Source of the DNA: Sulfurifustis variabilis
Lineage (GTDB): Bacteria; Pseudomonadota; Gammaproteobacteria; Acidiferrobacterales; Sulfurifustaceae
Assembly (NCBI RefSeq): GCF_002355415.1
Contig: NZ_AP014936.1
Span: 124,001 to 188,000, forward strand
DNA: 64,000 bases
Direction: 5' to 3'
In this document: one piece after another, positions 51,711-62,464 of the stretch
How positions within the stretch are numbered: the first letter of the stretch is position 1
Layout of the letters: each line of letters begins with the position of its first letter
Made by a program: the position numbers and the translations under genes
Notes under the pieces: model-generated
Databases searched by the model: none
Told to the model about the DNA's origin: nothing
The model's input: the letters and a program-made list of their open reading frames with translations, nothing else

Positions 51711-52886
51711 TCACAGTCGGCTCCGCCGGTCCTGCATTGCGAAACCGGCGAGCGCCGGCACCGGGCCGCGCGCCAGGCCGATCACCTTGAAGAGCTCTCC
51801 CATTTCGCTCGGCAGAGTCAGCTTCTTCACCTGCTGGGTCAGCGCGAGATGCGCGCGCACGTCATTCGGATCGGAATCGGCGAGCAGGCGGTCGAGGCCG
51901 CTTCCCAGCAGGAAAGCCGCCTGCGAGGTGTAGCCGACGACGGAAAGCCCCGCGGCGCGCCCCGCCTCCGCGATCGCCGTGAAGTCCACGTGCGCCGTGA
52001 TGTCCTGAAGGCCCACCAGCACCAGCGGATCGTCGTGCACGCGATGCCGGTAGTGGCATACCAGCGTGCCCGTCGCGCGCTCGGGGTGGTAGTACTCGCT
52101 GCGCGGGAAGCCGTAATCGATGAGGAGGATCAGCCCTTGCTCCAGCCGCTCGGCAAGGCTTCGCACCCAGCCTTCGCCGGCAAGATTCACTTCCGAGACG
52201 TAGCCCGCGGGGAGATCGAGCCCGTCCACCCGTTCGGCCACTGCCGCTCGTGCGGGTGCCTCCCGCCACGCGAACCGGGACCCCTCGACGCCGACGTGAA
52301 GCTCGCCCGCGCCGTCCGCTCCGGCGATGAAGCGGACGACGGGCAGGGCGTCGATCAACTCGTTCGCGAGGACGACGCCGCGAAAGCCGGGCCCGGGCAG
52401 CCGATCCAGCCAGGCGACATGCGGCAGGATCTCCGGGACCCGCTCCCGCAGCGTCGCCTCCTGGCGCGCGCGCAGCTCGCCGCTCACCTCCAGGATGAGG
52501 TATCGCCCGGGCAGGGCGCCCGTCGCGGCGAGCTGGGACAGCAGATCGGCCGCCAGATTGCCGCTGCCCGCGCCGGCTTCGAGCACGTCGCCACCCTTCA
52601 GGTGATTCAGCACTTCGGCGACGGGATGCGCGAGACAACGCCCGAAGAGCGGGGAAATCTCCGGTGCGGTGACGAAATCGCCGCTCTCCCCGAAGCGCTC
52701 GGTGGGCGCGCTGTAGTAGCCGAACCCGGGGCTGTAGAGCGCGAGCTCCATGAAGCGGTCGAAACCGATCGCCCCGCCGGCGCCGGCGATTTCCGCCCGT
52801 ATCCGGTCCGCCAACGCCTCGCTCCGTGCTCGTGCTTCCGCGGCAGGCGGCGGCAACGCCGGAGAGGATCGGGGTCGGAAAGTCAC
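51711..52886 (-). CDS. SAM-dependent methyltransferase, MidA/NDUFAF7 family
   Basis: 391 residues from GTG 52886. Family blocks include FDRFMELALYSPGFGYYSAP, GDFVTAPEISPLFGRCLA, the SAM site VLEAGAGSGNLAADLL and LANELIDALPVVRF. The human homologue NDUFAF7 methylates an Arg of a complex I subunit during assembly; in bacteria the target is not established. No ATG fits before the conserved part without running deep into the divergent pteridine reductase gene, so GTG is preferred. Confidence 0.87.
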   Translation of the reverse strand: MTFRPRSSPALPPPAAEARARSEALADRIRAEIAGAGGAIGFDRFMELALYSPGFGYYSAPTERFGESGDFVTAPEISPLFGRCLAHPVAEVLNHLKGGDVLEAGAGSGNLAADLLSQLAATGALPGRYLILEVSGELRARQEATLRERVPEILPHVAWLDRLPGPGFRGVVLANELIDALPVVRFIAGADGAGELHVGVEGSRFAWREAPARAAVAERVDGLDLPAGYVSEVNLAGEGWVRSLAERLEQGLILLIDYGFPRSEYYHPERATGTLVCHYRHRVHDDPLVLVGLQDITAHVDFTAIAEAGRAAGLSVVGYTSQAAFLLGSGLDRLLADSDPNDVRAHLALTQQVKKLTLPSEMGELFKVIGLARGPVPALAGFAMQDRRSRL

Positions 52887-52956
52887 GGGTATTGGCGCGC
52901 CAAGGGCAAGGCGGGTATCGTGGACCAATTGCCCTCGCGCGGGAAGGCCGCGCCGG

Positions 52957-53709
52957 ATGCCAGACAACTCACTCCAAGACAAGGTCGCGCTCATCACCGG
53001 CGGCGCGCAACGGATCGGCGCGACGCTCGCCCGCTCTCTGCATGCCGAGGGCATGCGGCTCGTTATTCACTATCTTTCCTCCGAGGCCCGGGCGCACGCC
53101 CTGCAGCGCGAGCTGCACGAGGCGCGGCCGGACTCCGTCATGCTGGTGCGCGGGGACCTCGCGAACGGCGAGCGGCTGGCGAAGAACCTGGTGTACGAGA
53201 CGGTCGAGGCGTTCGGCCGGCTCGACGTGCTCGTCAACAACGCCGCCCGCTTTTACGCCACGCCGCTCGCGGCCGCCACCGAGGCGCAATGGGACGAGAT
53301 CCTCGACACCAATCTCAAGGCGCCGTTCTTCCTGGCCCAGGCGGCGCTGCCCCACCTGCGCAAGACCGGCGGCGTAATCATCAACATCGCGGACATCTAC
53401 GCCGAGCGCCCGCTGCCCAACTTCCCGATCTACAGCATCGCCAAGGCCGGCGTGGTCATGCTCACTAAGGCGCTCGCGCGCGAGGCGGGCCCCGAGGTGC
53501 GCGCGAACGGGATCGCGCCCGGAGCGATCCTCTGGCCGGAAGGCGGGCTCGACGAGATGTCGAAGCAGCGGATCATCTCGCGCACGCCGCTGAAGCGGTC
53601 GGGCGATCCCGCCGACATCGCGCGCGCCGCGCTCTACCTGATCCGCGACGCCGGCTACGTGACCGGGCAGGTGCTCGTCGTGGACGGCGGGCGGTCGGTC
53701 GCGGTCTAG
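52957..53709 (+). CDS. pteridine reductase (SDR family, FolM/PTR1-like)
   Basis: 250 residues. Cofactor motif TGGAQRIGATLARSL and NNAARFY; catalytic Y159-x3-K163 (YSIAK). The residue that is Ser in ordinary SDRs is D146 (IINIADIYAE), as in pteridine reductase PTR1 and E. coli FolM, which reduce dihydro-pterins with NADPH. The folate genes folK and folB are convergent and directly adjacent (stop codons abut), which supports a pterin role. Other SDR activities are less likely. Confidence 0.87.
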   Translation: MPDNSLQDKVALITGGAQRIGATLARSLHAEGMRLVIHYLSSEARAHALQRELHEARPDSVMLVRGDLANGERLAKNLVYETVEAFGRLDVLVNNAARFYATPLAAATEAQWDEILDTNLKAPFFLAQAALPHLRKTGGVIINIADIYAERPLPNFPIYSIAKAGVVMLTKALAREAGPEVRANGIAPGAILWPEGGLDEMSKQRIISRTPLKRSGDPADIARAALYLIRDAGYVTGQVLVVDGGRSVAV

Positions 53710-54198
53710 CTAGCGCAGGTCGAGCGCGACCGGCCGGAGCGAGCGGTACCCCTCGAACCGGCGCCACAAGGCCGCGAAGCTTTGACCCGTTTCGGGGTGT
53801 CTTCCTTCGGGTTCGATGTCGGCGAGGGGCTTGAGCACGAAGGCGTAGCGGGTGATGTCCTCGCGGGGCAGCCGCAGCCCGGGCTCGTTCAGCACGAGGT
53901 CGCCGTAGAGCAGCAGGTCCAGATCGAGCGTGCGCGAATGCATGCCGTCCGCACGGCGCTCCCGCCCGTGCGCGCGCTCGATGTCGAGCAGTGCCTGCGC
54001 GATGGCGCGCGGCGGCGCGTCGCTGTCGAAGGCGGCGACCAGATTGTAGAAGTCGTCTCCCTCGAAGCCCTCGGCGGGTGATTCGTAAACCGGCGAGAGG
54101 ACGAGGCGGCCGTAGCGCGCCCGCAGCTCGGCGGTCGCGCTCCGCACGTTTCGCTCCCGATCGATGTTGCTTCCGATGGAGACATAGGCGCGCGCCAT
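53710..54198 (-). CDS. folK: 2-amino-4-hydroxy-6-hydroxymethyldihydropteridine pyrophosphokinase
   Basis: 162 residues. HPPK signatures YVSIGSNIDRERNVRSA, SPVYESPAEGFEGDDFYN and the PROSITE-like segment RTLDLDLLLYGD followed by LPREDITRYAFVLKPLADI are intact. It activates the pterin for dihydropteroate synthesis. Its ATG overlaps the folB stop by one base (TGATG), so folB-folK is a coupled operon on the minus strand. Confidence 0.94.
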   Translation of the reverse strand: MARAYVSIGSNIDRERNVRSATAELRARYGRLVLSPVYESPAEGFEGDDFYNLVAAFDSDAPPRAIAQALLDIERAHGRERRADGMHSRTLDLDLLLYGDLVLNEPGLRLPREDITRYAFVLKPLADIEPEGRHPETGQSFAALWRRFEGYRSLRPVALDLR

Positions 54199-54566
54199 CA
54201 GCGCCTCTCGCGCTCGATCACCACGCCCACGTCGCCGGCGGCCCGCAGGGCGCCGCGCTTGTTGATGCGCACCCGCACCCACGGCAGGCCGAACTCCTCG
54301 AGCAGGAGCGCGGCGATCCGCTCGGCGAGTGTCTCCACGAGCTGGAACTCCGAGGCCGCGGCGTACTCGAGCACGCGCCTGGTGACGGCCTTGTAGTTGA
54401 GCGCGTCGGCGATTTGGTCGCTCGCCGCGGCGCGGCGGTTATCGGCGGCGAGGTCGAGATCGATCAGCACCGTCTGGCGGACGCGGCGCTCCCAGGCGTA
54501 AATACCGATCACGCACTCGGCCCTGAGGTCGCGGACAAAGACGATGTCGTGCGGGGCGGGCGTCAT
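54198..54566 (-). CDS. folB: dihydroneopterin aldolase
   Basis: 122 residues. DIVFVRDLRAECVIGIYAWE at the start, with the active-site Glu in that block, and the KAVTRRVLEYAAASEFQLVETLAERIA region match FolB; the catalytic Lys lies in RVRINKRGAL. It converts dihydroneopterin to hydroxymethyldihydropterin, the substrate of the downstream FolK. The start is 78 bases from the divergent plsY. Confidence 0.94.
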   Translation of the reverse strand: MTPAPHDIVFVRDLRAECVIGIYAWERRVRQTVLIDLDLAADNRRAAASDQIADALNYKAVTRRVLEYAAASEFQLVETLAERIAALLLEEFGLPWVRVRINKRGALRAAGDVGVVIERERR

Positions 54567-54643
54567 GGCAGGCGCCGGACTATAACCAAAAAGGGCGGGC
54601 GGTGTCTTGACGGCCGGGCGCGGCGACCGTCCAATGAGCGCCC

Positions 54644-55237
54644 GTGCTTTACCTCACCCTTCCGCTGGCTTACCTCCTTGGCTCCCTGCCGATGGCGATC
54701 CTCGTCGCCCGCGTGCTCGGCCTGCCCGATCCGCGCACGACCGGCTCGCGCAACCCCGGGGCGACGAACGTGCTGCGTTACGGCGGAAAGGCCGCGGCCG
54801 CGCTGACGCTCGCGGGCGACGTGCTGAAGGCGGTGATCCCGGTCGGGCTCGCGCGCGGGCTCGACGCCGACCCGTTGATCGTCGCCGGCTGCGGCTTGCT
54901 GGCGTTTCTGGGTCACCTCTACCCGGTCTTCTTCGGCTTCAAGGGCGGCAAGGGCGTGGCGACGGCGCTGGGCGTATGGCTCGTGATCGCCCCCGCCGTC
55001 GCCGGGCTGCTGATCGCGACGTGGGTCGTTGTCGCGGCGGTCTTCCGGTATTCCTCGCTCTCGGCCCTCGTCGCGGCGCTCGCCGCTCCGCTTTACGTCT
55101 GGTGGCTCGCGCCGATCGACGCGTACGTCCTGCTGAGCCTGCTCATGAGCGCCCTTCTCGTCTGGCGTCACCGCACCAACATCCAGAAGCTCGCCACCGG
55201 CCAGGAGTCGCGCATCGGCGCGAGCCGGAGCGGCTGA
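54644..55237 (+). CDS. plsY: glycerol-3-phosphate acyltransferase PlsY
   Basis: 197 residues from a GTG start, with about five membrane helices. The conserved loops are SRNPGATNVLRYGGK (acyl-phosphate/G3P site), GHLYPVFFGFKGGKGVATALG and the final VWRHRTNIQKLATGQE. It makes lysophosphatidic acid from acyl-phosphate in the inner membrane. Divergent from folB, convergent with tsaD. Confidence 0.95.
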   Translation: MLYLTLPLAYLLGSLPMAILVARVLGLPDPRTTGSRNPGATNVLRYGGKAAAALTLAGDVLKAVIPVGLARGLDADPLIVAGCGLLAFLGHLYPVFFGFKGGKGVATALGVWLVIAPAVAGLLIATWVVVAAVFRYSSLSALVAALAAPLYVWWLAPIDAYVLLSLLMSALLVWRHRTNIQKLATGQESRIGASRSG

Positions 55238-55274
55238 GATCTCCGGCGGCGCCCGTCGCGCGACGGAGACCGCA

Positions 55275-56300
55275 CTAGCCGGAAACGGCGGGGAGGTCGG
55301 TCAGGCGCCAGCGGGGGCGCGCGCCGAAGCCGAGCGGCTCATGCTGTCCGGCCGTGAGCCGAAGGTAGCCTGCGTACGCGATCATCGCGCCGTTGTCCGT
55401 GCAAAGCTCGAGCCGTGGATAGTGGACGGCGACCCGGCGGCGATCCCCGAGGTCTTTCAGGCGTCGCCGCAACAGGGCGTTTGCGCTCACGCCGCCGGCG
55501 ACAACCAGCCGCTCATGGCCGGTCGTCTCGAGCGCGCGATCGCACTTGATCGTCAGCGTGTCGATGACCGCCTCCTGGAAGGCCGCCGCGATATCGGCGA
55601 TCGTCCGGGAGTCGAGCACCCCCTCCTGCCCCGAGACCGCATGGACGCAGGCCGTCTTGAGGCCGGAGAAGGAGAAATCGAGGCCGGGGCGGTCGGTCAT
55701 CGGGCGGGGAAAATGAAAGCGGCCGGGTCGCCCGTCGAGGGCCGCCTTCTCGATTGCCGGGCCGCCCGGGTACCCGAGCCCCAGGAGCTTCGCCGTCTTG
55801 TCGAACGCCTCGCCCGCGGCATCGTCGATCGACTCGCCCAGGATCGCGTAATCGCCCACGCCGCGAACGTCGGCGAGGAGCGTGTGGCCGCCCGAGACGA
55901 GTAGGGCGAGGAACGGAAAAGCCGGCCCGCCCGGCTCGAGCAGGGGCGAGAGCAAATGGCCTTCCATATGATGCACGCCCACGGCAGGTACGCCCCAGGC
56001 GAATGCGAGCGCGCGCCCCAGGGCGGCCCCGACGAGGAGCGCCCCGGCAAGCCCCGGTCCGGAGGTGTAAGCGACCCCGCCGATTTCCCCCGGCCCGGTC
56101 CCTGCCTCCTCCAGGACCCGGCGAACCATCGGGAGGGTCTTGCGGATGTGGTCCCGGGAGGCGAGCTCGGGAACCACCCCCCCGTACTCGAGATGCAGGG
56201 CGATCTGGGAGTACCGGCGGTGGGCGAGCAGGCCGCGATCTCCGTCGTAGACGGCGATGCCGGTGTCGTCACAGGAGGTTTCGATGCCGAGTACGCGCAT
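55275..56300 (-). CDS. tsaD: tRNA N6-adenosine threonylcarbamoyltransferase
   Basis: 341 residues from ATG 56300 ([19 protein letters not shown]). The metal site HHMEGH is near H111-H115, with LVSGGHTLL and [10 protein letters not shown] further on and [10 protein letters not shown] near the C-terminus. It transfers threonylcarbamoyl to A37 of tRNAs reading ANN codons. Placing tsaD divergent from rpsU-dnaG-rpoD is a common arrangement in proteobacteria. Confidence 0.96.
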   Translation of the reverse strand: MRVLGIETSCDDTGIAVYDGDRGLLAHRRYSQIALHLEYGGVVPELASRDHIRKTLPMVRRVLEEAGTGPGEIGGVAYTSGPGLAGALLVGAALGRALAFAWGVPAVGVHHMEGHLLSPLLEPGGPAFPFLALLVSGGHTLLADVRGVGDYAILGESIDDAAGEAFDKTAKLLGLGYPGGPAIEKAALDGRPGRFHFPRPMTDRPGLDFSFSGLKTACVHAVSGQEGVLDSRTIADIAAAFQEAVIDTLTIKCDRALETTGHERLVVAGGVSANALLRRRLKDLGDRRRVAVHYPRLELCTDNGAMIAYAGYLRLTAGQHEPLGFGARPRWRLTDLPAVSG

Positions 56301-56321
56301 TGGGGGAAAGCGGCGGCCAGA

Positions 56322-56350
56322 TGTACAAAAGACCGGGGAGCCATTAGAAT
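56322..56350 (+). promoter_or_regulatory. sigma-70 promoter of the macromolecular synthesis operon
   Basis: -35 TGTACA (56322-56327), 17-base spacer, -10 TAGAAT (56345-56350), about 93 bases before rpsU, in the space divergent from tsaD. Confidence 0.55.
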
Positions 56351-56442
56351 CGCGCCCCTTCCGGCAGATCGCCGCCGTTAGGCCCGATTTTCCGGCGGCA
56401 GTTCCGTCTTTTAACCCTTTCAGAGCGAGGTGACCAGTCTCG

Positions 56443-56661
56443 ATGCCGTCCGTACGCGTCAAAGACAACGAGCCGTTTGAGCTCGCGCTGCGCCGCTTCC
56501 GCCGCTCCTGCGAGAAGGCGGGCATCTTCACCGAAATGCGCCGCCGCGAGCACTATGAGAAGCCCACCGAGATCCGCAAGCGCAAGGCGGCCGCTGCCCG
56601 CAAGCGGGAGCTCAAGAAGATTGCGCGCATGAACGCGCCGCGTATCGCGCGCACCCCGTAG
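56443..56661 (+). CDS. rpsU: 30S ribosomal protein S21
   Basis: 72 residues, highly basic, with the S21 pattern [19 protein letters not shown] and [16 protein letters not shown] small-subunit protein needed for initiation. It opens the classical rpsU-dnaG-rpoD operon, here with a yqeY gene inserted. A Shine-Dalgarno (AGCGAGGTGA) precedes the ATG. Confidence 0.97.
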   Translation: MPSVRVKDNEPFELALRRFRRSCEKAGIFTEMRRREHYEKPTEIRKRKAAAARKRELKKIARMNAPRIARTP

Positions 56662-56676
56662 GCCCGACCGGGCGCA

Positions 56677-57123
56677 ATGACCCTCAAGGACCGGATCAAG
56701 GACGATCTCAAGCAGGCGATGCGCGATCGGGACCAGCCGCGCATCGATGCCCTCCGGATGCTGGCTGCGGCAATCCAGCGGCGCGAAGTCGACGAGCGCA
56801 TCACGCTCGACGACGCGCAGACGCTCTCGGTGATCGACAAGCAGATCAAGCAGGCCCGCGAGTCGATCGAGCAGTACCATAAGGGCGGCCGCGCCGACCT
56901 CGTCGCGAAAGAGCAGGCCGACCTTGCCCTCTGGCAGGCCTATTTGCCGCAACCCCTTTCCGATGTCGAAATCGACCGCCTCATCGCCGACGCCGTCCAG
57001 GCGACCGGCGCCGCGTCGGTCAAGGACATGGGAAAGATCATGGCGATCCTCAAACCCAAACTCCAGGGCAGGGCCGACATGGCCCAGGTCGGGGCCAAGG
57101 TCCGCGCCCGGCTCGGCGGGTAG
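56677..57123 (+). CDS. yqeY: GatB/YqeY domain protein
   Basis: 148 residues, all helical, with the YqeY start TLKDRIKDDLKQAMRDRDQPRIDALRM and the GatB-tail-like VKDMGKIMAILKPKLQGRADMAQVGAKVR. The domain is shared with the C-terminus of GatB and is proposed to contact tRNA; the free-standing protein has no firm role. Between rpsU and dnaG, as in many betas and gammas. Confidence 0.93.
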   Translation: MTLKDRIKDDLKQAMRDRDQPRIDALRMLAAAIQRREVDERITLDDAQTLSVIDKQIKQARESIEQYHKGGRADLVAKEQADLALWQAYLPQPLSDVEIDRLIADAVQATGAASVKDMGKIMAILKPKLQGRADMAQVGAKVRARLGG

Positions 57124-57214
57124 ATCGCCGGCCACTCCTCGCTAAGCGCCCCAAACGAATCGGATTTCGGACGGCTCTCGCTGGCGTACCGGGCTTGTGG
57201 CTTAATCTGTCGTC

Positions 57215-58978
57215 ATGCCCGGCCGCATCCCGAAGGAGTTCATCGACGAGCTGCTGCTTCGGGTCGACATCGTCGAGGTGATCGACGCCCGGGTACCCCT
57301 CAAGAAGGCCGGCAAGGACTACAAGGCCTGCTGCCCCTTCCACGACGAAAAGACCCCTTCCTTCACGGTCAGTCCGGCCAAGCAGTTCTACCACTGTTTC
57401 GGCTGCGGGGCGCACGGCACCGCGATCGGCTTTCTCATGGAGTACGAGCATCAGAGCTTCCCGGAGGCGGTGGAAGAGCTGGCCGGGCGCGTTGGGCTCC
57501 AGTTGCCAAGAGAATCGCTCGTTTCAAGCGAAAAAACAGAAGCGAGCGCTAACTTATTTCGAGTCCTGGAGGACGCGGCCCGCTATTACCGAAGTCAGCT
57601 GCGGGCTCATGCGCCCGCCATCGAGTACCTCAAACGGCGGGGGATCAGCGGCGAAATCGCCGCCGCATTCGGCCTTGGCTACGCGCCCGACGGATGGGAC
57701 CACCTCGTCCGCGTCCTCGGCAAGGAGGCGCCCCAGCGGGAGCTGCTGATTCAGGCGGGACTGGCCGTCCGCAAGGAGGGGGGCGGCTGTTACGACCGGT
57801 TCCGCGACCGGGTGATGTTTCCGATCCACGATTACCGGGGACGCATCATCGGCTTCGGCGGGCGCGTGATCGGGAAAGGCGAGCCGAAGTACCTGAACTC
57901 GCCGGAGACCCCGCTTTTTCATAAGGGCAAGGAGCTTTACGGCCTCTACCGCGCCCGGGACGCGATCCGGTCGGCGGGACGGGTCATCGTGGTGGAGGGA
58001 TACATGGACGTCGTCGGGCTCGCGCAGTTCGGGATCGACAACGCCGTGGCCACGCTGGGGACCGCCACCACGCGTGAGCATCTGGAACGGTTGTTTCGGT
58101 TCGCCCAGGAGGTCGTCTTTTGTTTCGACGGCGACCGGGCCGGCCGGGAGGCGGCCTGGCGCGCCCTCGAGGCGGCGCTGCCGATTCTGCACGAAGGCCG
58201 GCAGATCAGCTTTGCGTTTCTGCCGGAAGGCGAAGACCCCGATTCGCTCGTCAGGGTCGAAGGTGCACAGGCCCTTCAGGACCGCCTGGGAAGCGGACTT
58301 TCGCTGCCGGAATACTTCTTCCAGACGCTCGGTGCAAAAGTGGACCTCGGACGGCTGGATGGGCGCGCGCGTCTGGTGGAACTCGCGACCCCCCTATTGT
58401 CTAAGATGCCCGCGGGCGCTTTTCAGCAGATGATGCTGGACCGGTTGGCCGATATCAGTCGCATTCCGTCGACCGCCGCGGCGGAAAGAAAGACAGCCGC
58501 CGGGCCCAGCAGTAGAGATTTCCGCAGGAATTACGCCGGACCGAAGCCGCCGCCATCCGTCGTACGCGTCGCGGCCGCGTTGCTCGTGCAGAATCCCGCT
58601 CTAATCGCGGAGATCGACGACCCCGAGCTGCTCGGGGAGGCGGACCTTCCCGGAATGGAGGTCTTCCAGAAGATCGTGCAGCTCCTGAGGGAGCAGCCCA
58701 GGCTCAATACCGCGGCCCTCATCGAACATTTCAGGGAGAGCGAGCACGAACCTGTGCTCGCGCGACTTGCGACCTGGAGTCATTCGAGTCTCGCTCAGGA
58801 CGTGCGCGCGGAGTTTCAGGGTGCTCTTTCCCAGCTGAGGCTAAAGGCGATAGAAACCGTGACGGACCGGCTGGTGCAGAAGGGAAAAGTGTTCGGGCTC
58901 AGCGAGGCCGAAAAGACCGAGCTGAACCGGCTGCTCACCGCGAAGCAGGAGATCCGACAAACGGCTCCGACTCATTGA
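57215..58978 (+). CDS. dnaG: DNA primase
   Basis: 587 residues. The CHC2 zinc site ([22 protein letters not shown]-like [10 protein letters not shown] at about residues 43-70), the core with [23 protein letters not shown], and the TOPRIM site ([27 protein letters not shown]) are intact, followed by a C-terminal helicase-binding region. It makes RNA primers at the replication fork. The stretch around residues 95-110 ([13 protein letters not shown]) is unusually AT-rich for this locus but in frame. Confidence 0.96.
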   Translation: MPGRIPKEFIDELLLRVDIVEVIDARVPLKKAGKDYKACCPFHDEKTPSFTVSPAKQFYHCFGCGAHGTAIGFLMEYEHQSFPEAVEELAGRVGLQLPRESLVSSEKTEASANLFRVLEDAARYYRSQLRAHAPAIEYLKRRGISGEIAAAFGLGYAPDGWDHLVRVLGKEAPQRELLIQAGLAVRKEGGGCYDRFRDRVMFPIHDYRGRIIGFGGRVIGKGEPKYLNSPETPLFHKGKELYGLYRARDAIRSAGRVIVVEGYMDVVGLAQFGIDNAVATLGTATTREHLERLFRFAQEVVFCFDGDRAGREAAWRALEAALPILHEGRQISFAFLPEGEDPDSLVRVEGAQALQDRLGSGLSLPEYFFQTLGAKVDLGRLDGRARLVELATPLLSKMPAGAFQQMMLDRLADISRIPSTAAAERKTAAGPSSRDFRRNYAGPKPPPSVVRVAAALLVQNPALIAEIDDPELLGEADLPGMEVFQKIVQLLREQPRLNTAALIEHFRESEHEPVLARLATWSHSSLAQDVRAEFQGALSQLRLKAIETVTDRLVQKGKVFGLSEAEKTELNRLLTAKQEIRQTAPTH

Positions 58979-58983
58979 ATTTC

Positions 58984-59012
58984 TTGGGGTTAATGCCCAT
59001 CTAAGCTATACT
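58984..59012 (+). promoter_or_regulatory. sigma-70 promoter in front of rpoD
   Basis: -35 TTGGGG (58984-58989), exactly 17 bases, -10 TATACT (59007-59012), 46 bases before the rpoD ATG, between dnaG and rpoD. It would give rpoD its own transcript in addition to operon read-through. Confidence 0.7.
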
Positions 59013-59057
59013 TTCGCGTTTTACTTAACACCCACGAATCCAGCACCGGAATTACAC

Positions 59058-60899
<1,842 letters not shown>

Positions 60900-60920
60900 A
60901 AGTAGCGCGATCCGCCATGG

Positions 60921-60949
60921 CAGAAGGGCCCGTAAGGGCCCTTCTGTTC
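60921..60949 (+). terminator. terminator hairpin after rpoD
   Basis: 11-bp perfect stem CAGAAGGGCCC - GTAA - GGGCCCTTCTG. The T run is short (TTC), so it is a weaker intrinsic terminator than those at 26884 and 42717. Confidence 0.7.
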
Positions 60950-60973
60950 AGCGGCTCGACCGTTCCCGCCGAT

Positions 60974-61357
60974 TCACATGGCGCACTCCGGGTTGTGCGC
61001 TTCTGCATGGCAGTTCGCACAAAGCAACACGCATTTCTCTGCTTCGGCAACGACCGCCTGCCATCGTCGGTTGGAAAGCGTTCTGAGATCGAGCTGAAAG
61101 TCCTTGGCAGACGGGTCGGGATGATGCAACTGCAAGGCGGCATAATTGTCTTTGTAACCGCAGCGCGCGCAGCGAGCGCCTTTCATGCGGATCAACGCAA
61201 GCTTCCGTTCGCGACCCCGACGCTGTTGCGCCTGGTAGGATTGATGCCGGTTGTTGGTATCGACATTCTTGCAGCGTCGAGAACAGAATCTACGTTGTAG
61301 CCCTTTGAGCGGCTTTCGGCAGATCGCGCATTTCTTATGGGTGCCCTGCGTTGACAT
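60974..61357 (-). CDS. small HNH-type protein with zinc-finger N-terminus
   Basis: 127 residues. The N-terminus has CAICRKPLKGLQRRFCSRRC, a treble-clef-like cysteine set, and a second pair CARCGYKD. The C-terminal part has an HNH-like pattern: LQLHHPDP, then CVLLCANCHAEAHNPE. A nuclease of the HNH superfamily is likely; the HH pair and CxxC-H are the visible catalytic and zinc residues. It lies between rpoD and the intron-containing tRNA gene, on the other strand. HNH proteins are often carried by group I introns, but this one is free-standing. Confidence 0.7.
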   Translation of the reverse strand: MSTQGTHKKCAICRKPLKGLQRRFCSRRCKNVDTNNRHQSYQAQQRRGRERKLALIRMKGARCARCGYKDNYAALQLHHPDPSAKDFQLDLRTLSNRRWQAVVAEAEKCVLLCANCHAEAHNPECAM

Positions 61358-61450
61358 CGGATTCTTGTAGGTTGCCTAATCCGTATACTAATCGGGTGCC
61401 GTGCGCTCAAGAAGAGAGTACAGGCGATAGCTGCTAGAATTCGCCGCGTT

Positions 61451-61782
61451 GGGCCTGTAGCTCAGTCGGTTAGAGCAGGGGACTCATCACAGCGGTGCGC
61501 TCACATCGAAAGGTGTGAGATGAACGGGATGAATTCAGGGAACCCGTAGCGCCCGGTCGGTTCGATCGGTTACGCCGGCGACCCTGAGCCAAGCCGGGGG
61601 TGCACTCCCGGAAGGTGCAGAGACTACCTGAGGGCTCCAGTGCCCTTAATGACAGGCTCGAGCGTCCCGCGCCCTAACGATGGCGGAAGTCGTCGAGGGC
61701 GGTGAGATAGTCCACTCCCGCGGGAAACGGCGGGGCAGAGTGAATCCCTTGGTCGTAGGTTCGAGTCCTACCGGGCCCACCA
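61451..61782 (+). tRNA. tRNA with CAU anticodon (probable tRNA-Ile2), interrupted by a group I intron
   Basis: The 5' exon is 61451-61487 (acceptor GGGCCTG, D arm, anticodon stem GGGGA, loop CTCAT); the 3' exon 61743-61782 resumes with AA, stem TCCCT, variable loop, T arm GTAGG-TTCGAGT-CCTAC, acceptor CGGGCCC, A and an encoded CCA. Joined, it is a perfect cloverleaf with anticodon CAU; the body resembles the lysidine-modified tRNA-Ile more than elongator Met, but the identity needs TilS determinants. The interruption lies between anticodon position 36 and position 37. Confidence 0.9.
61488..61742 (+). ncRNA. compact group I self-splicing intron in the tRNA anticodon loop
   Basis: 255 bases. 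The 5' exon ends in U and the intron in G, as group I splicing needs. A GTG at 61495-61497 can pair with exon CAT, giving the U-G splice-site wobble. Then comes a perfect 8-bp hairpin CTCACATC-GAAA-GGTGTGAG (P2-like). The R element GTGCAGAGACTA (61615-61626) and S element GATAGTCC (61706-61713) pair as P7 (GACTA with TAGTC). The layout matches the Azoarcus tRNA-Ile intron as I recall it. It holds no open reading frame. Confidence 0.88.
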
Positions 61783-62177
61783 TCTAGCCGTCGGTGGCAA
61801 GAGAGCAGCACGGCCTCGCTTGTGCCTCGGCCTCGCCATCGTTGGAGCGGCGCTTGACGGGCGAAGACACGTCGATTGTCTTCGCCAACGCGACGACCCG
61901 CCCTTGCCGACCCATCAGCCCGCCATCCTGTACCTCACGCCGTCGATGCTCCGCGGCTGACGTTACCGGGCGCTCGCCGCCAGACACCGCTGCCGGTTGG
62001 CGGCCGCGTGTCGCTCACGCGGTGCCGCACTTTCCGCACATCGGCTTTCCGCAACCGCTGGAACAATAAGGGCTTTCGTCAAGCGCTTGGCCTGTGTTGA
62101 ATAGCCCCCGGCGCTCGATCGAAGCGCCTCTCTCCACGAAGGCCGTCTGGCCGCACAACACTCCGAGGGCTTCCGTC
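61783..62177. other. 395-bp region after the tRNA without a convincing gene
   Basis: Short frames here have no recognisable domain. The region is less regular in codon pattern than its surroundings. No direct repeat of the tRNA 3' end, as expected for an integrated element, is seen within it. Confidence 0.4.
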
Positions 62178-62366
62178 ATGTATCGGTTTCGCATCGTTTC
62201 TCTTGCATTCTCGCTGTGCCTCCTCGCCGCATGCGGTGGTGGAGGCGGGGGCTCGGGCGGTGGGGACGGCGCCGGCTTTTCGGATGACGGCTCGATTGCG
62301 GGGCGGGATCTCGCCGGCGTGGAGCGCGCGGTGCCCTCGACCATGGGCGCGCTCGAGGCGATCTAG
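62178..62366 (+). CDS. small glycine-rich lipoprotein, possibly a truncated remnant
   Basis: 62 residues. MYRFRIVSLAFSLCLLAAC is a lipoprotein signal with lipobox LLAAC, so Lgt would act on the Cys. It is followed by six Gly, then GSGGGDGAGFSDDGS. The Gly-rich linker after the lipidated Cys usually leads into a folded domain in larger outer membrane lipoproteins; here the frame stops after about 43 further residues, so this may be the stump of a longer gene. I do not recognise the remainder. Confidence 0.5.
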   Translation: MYRFRIVSLAFSLCLLAACGGGGGGSGGGDGAGFSDDGSIAGRDLAGVERAVPSTMGALEAI

Positions 62367-62464
62367 CCATCCATTTGCCTCCCAGAGAAGTCGGGTAGGC
62401 GCGATTCCGGAAGGGAGCCGATCGGGGACTGGGGCGCCGCCTCGTGCTGTCCTTTCGGCGAGAC

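Noticed and set aside
61488-61742. Reading the split tRNA as a pseudogene or as an integration scar
   Set aside because: Both halves complete a perfect cloverleaf and the insert has a group I core with correct splice-site bases; no integrase or duplicated tRNA 3' end is present.
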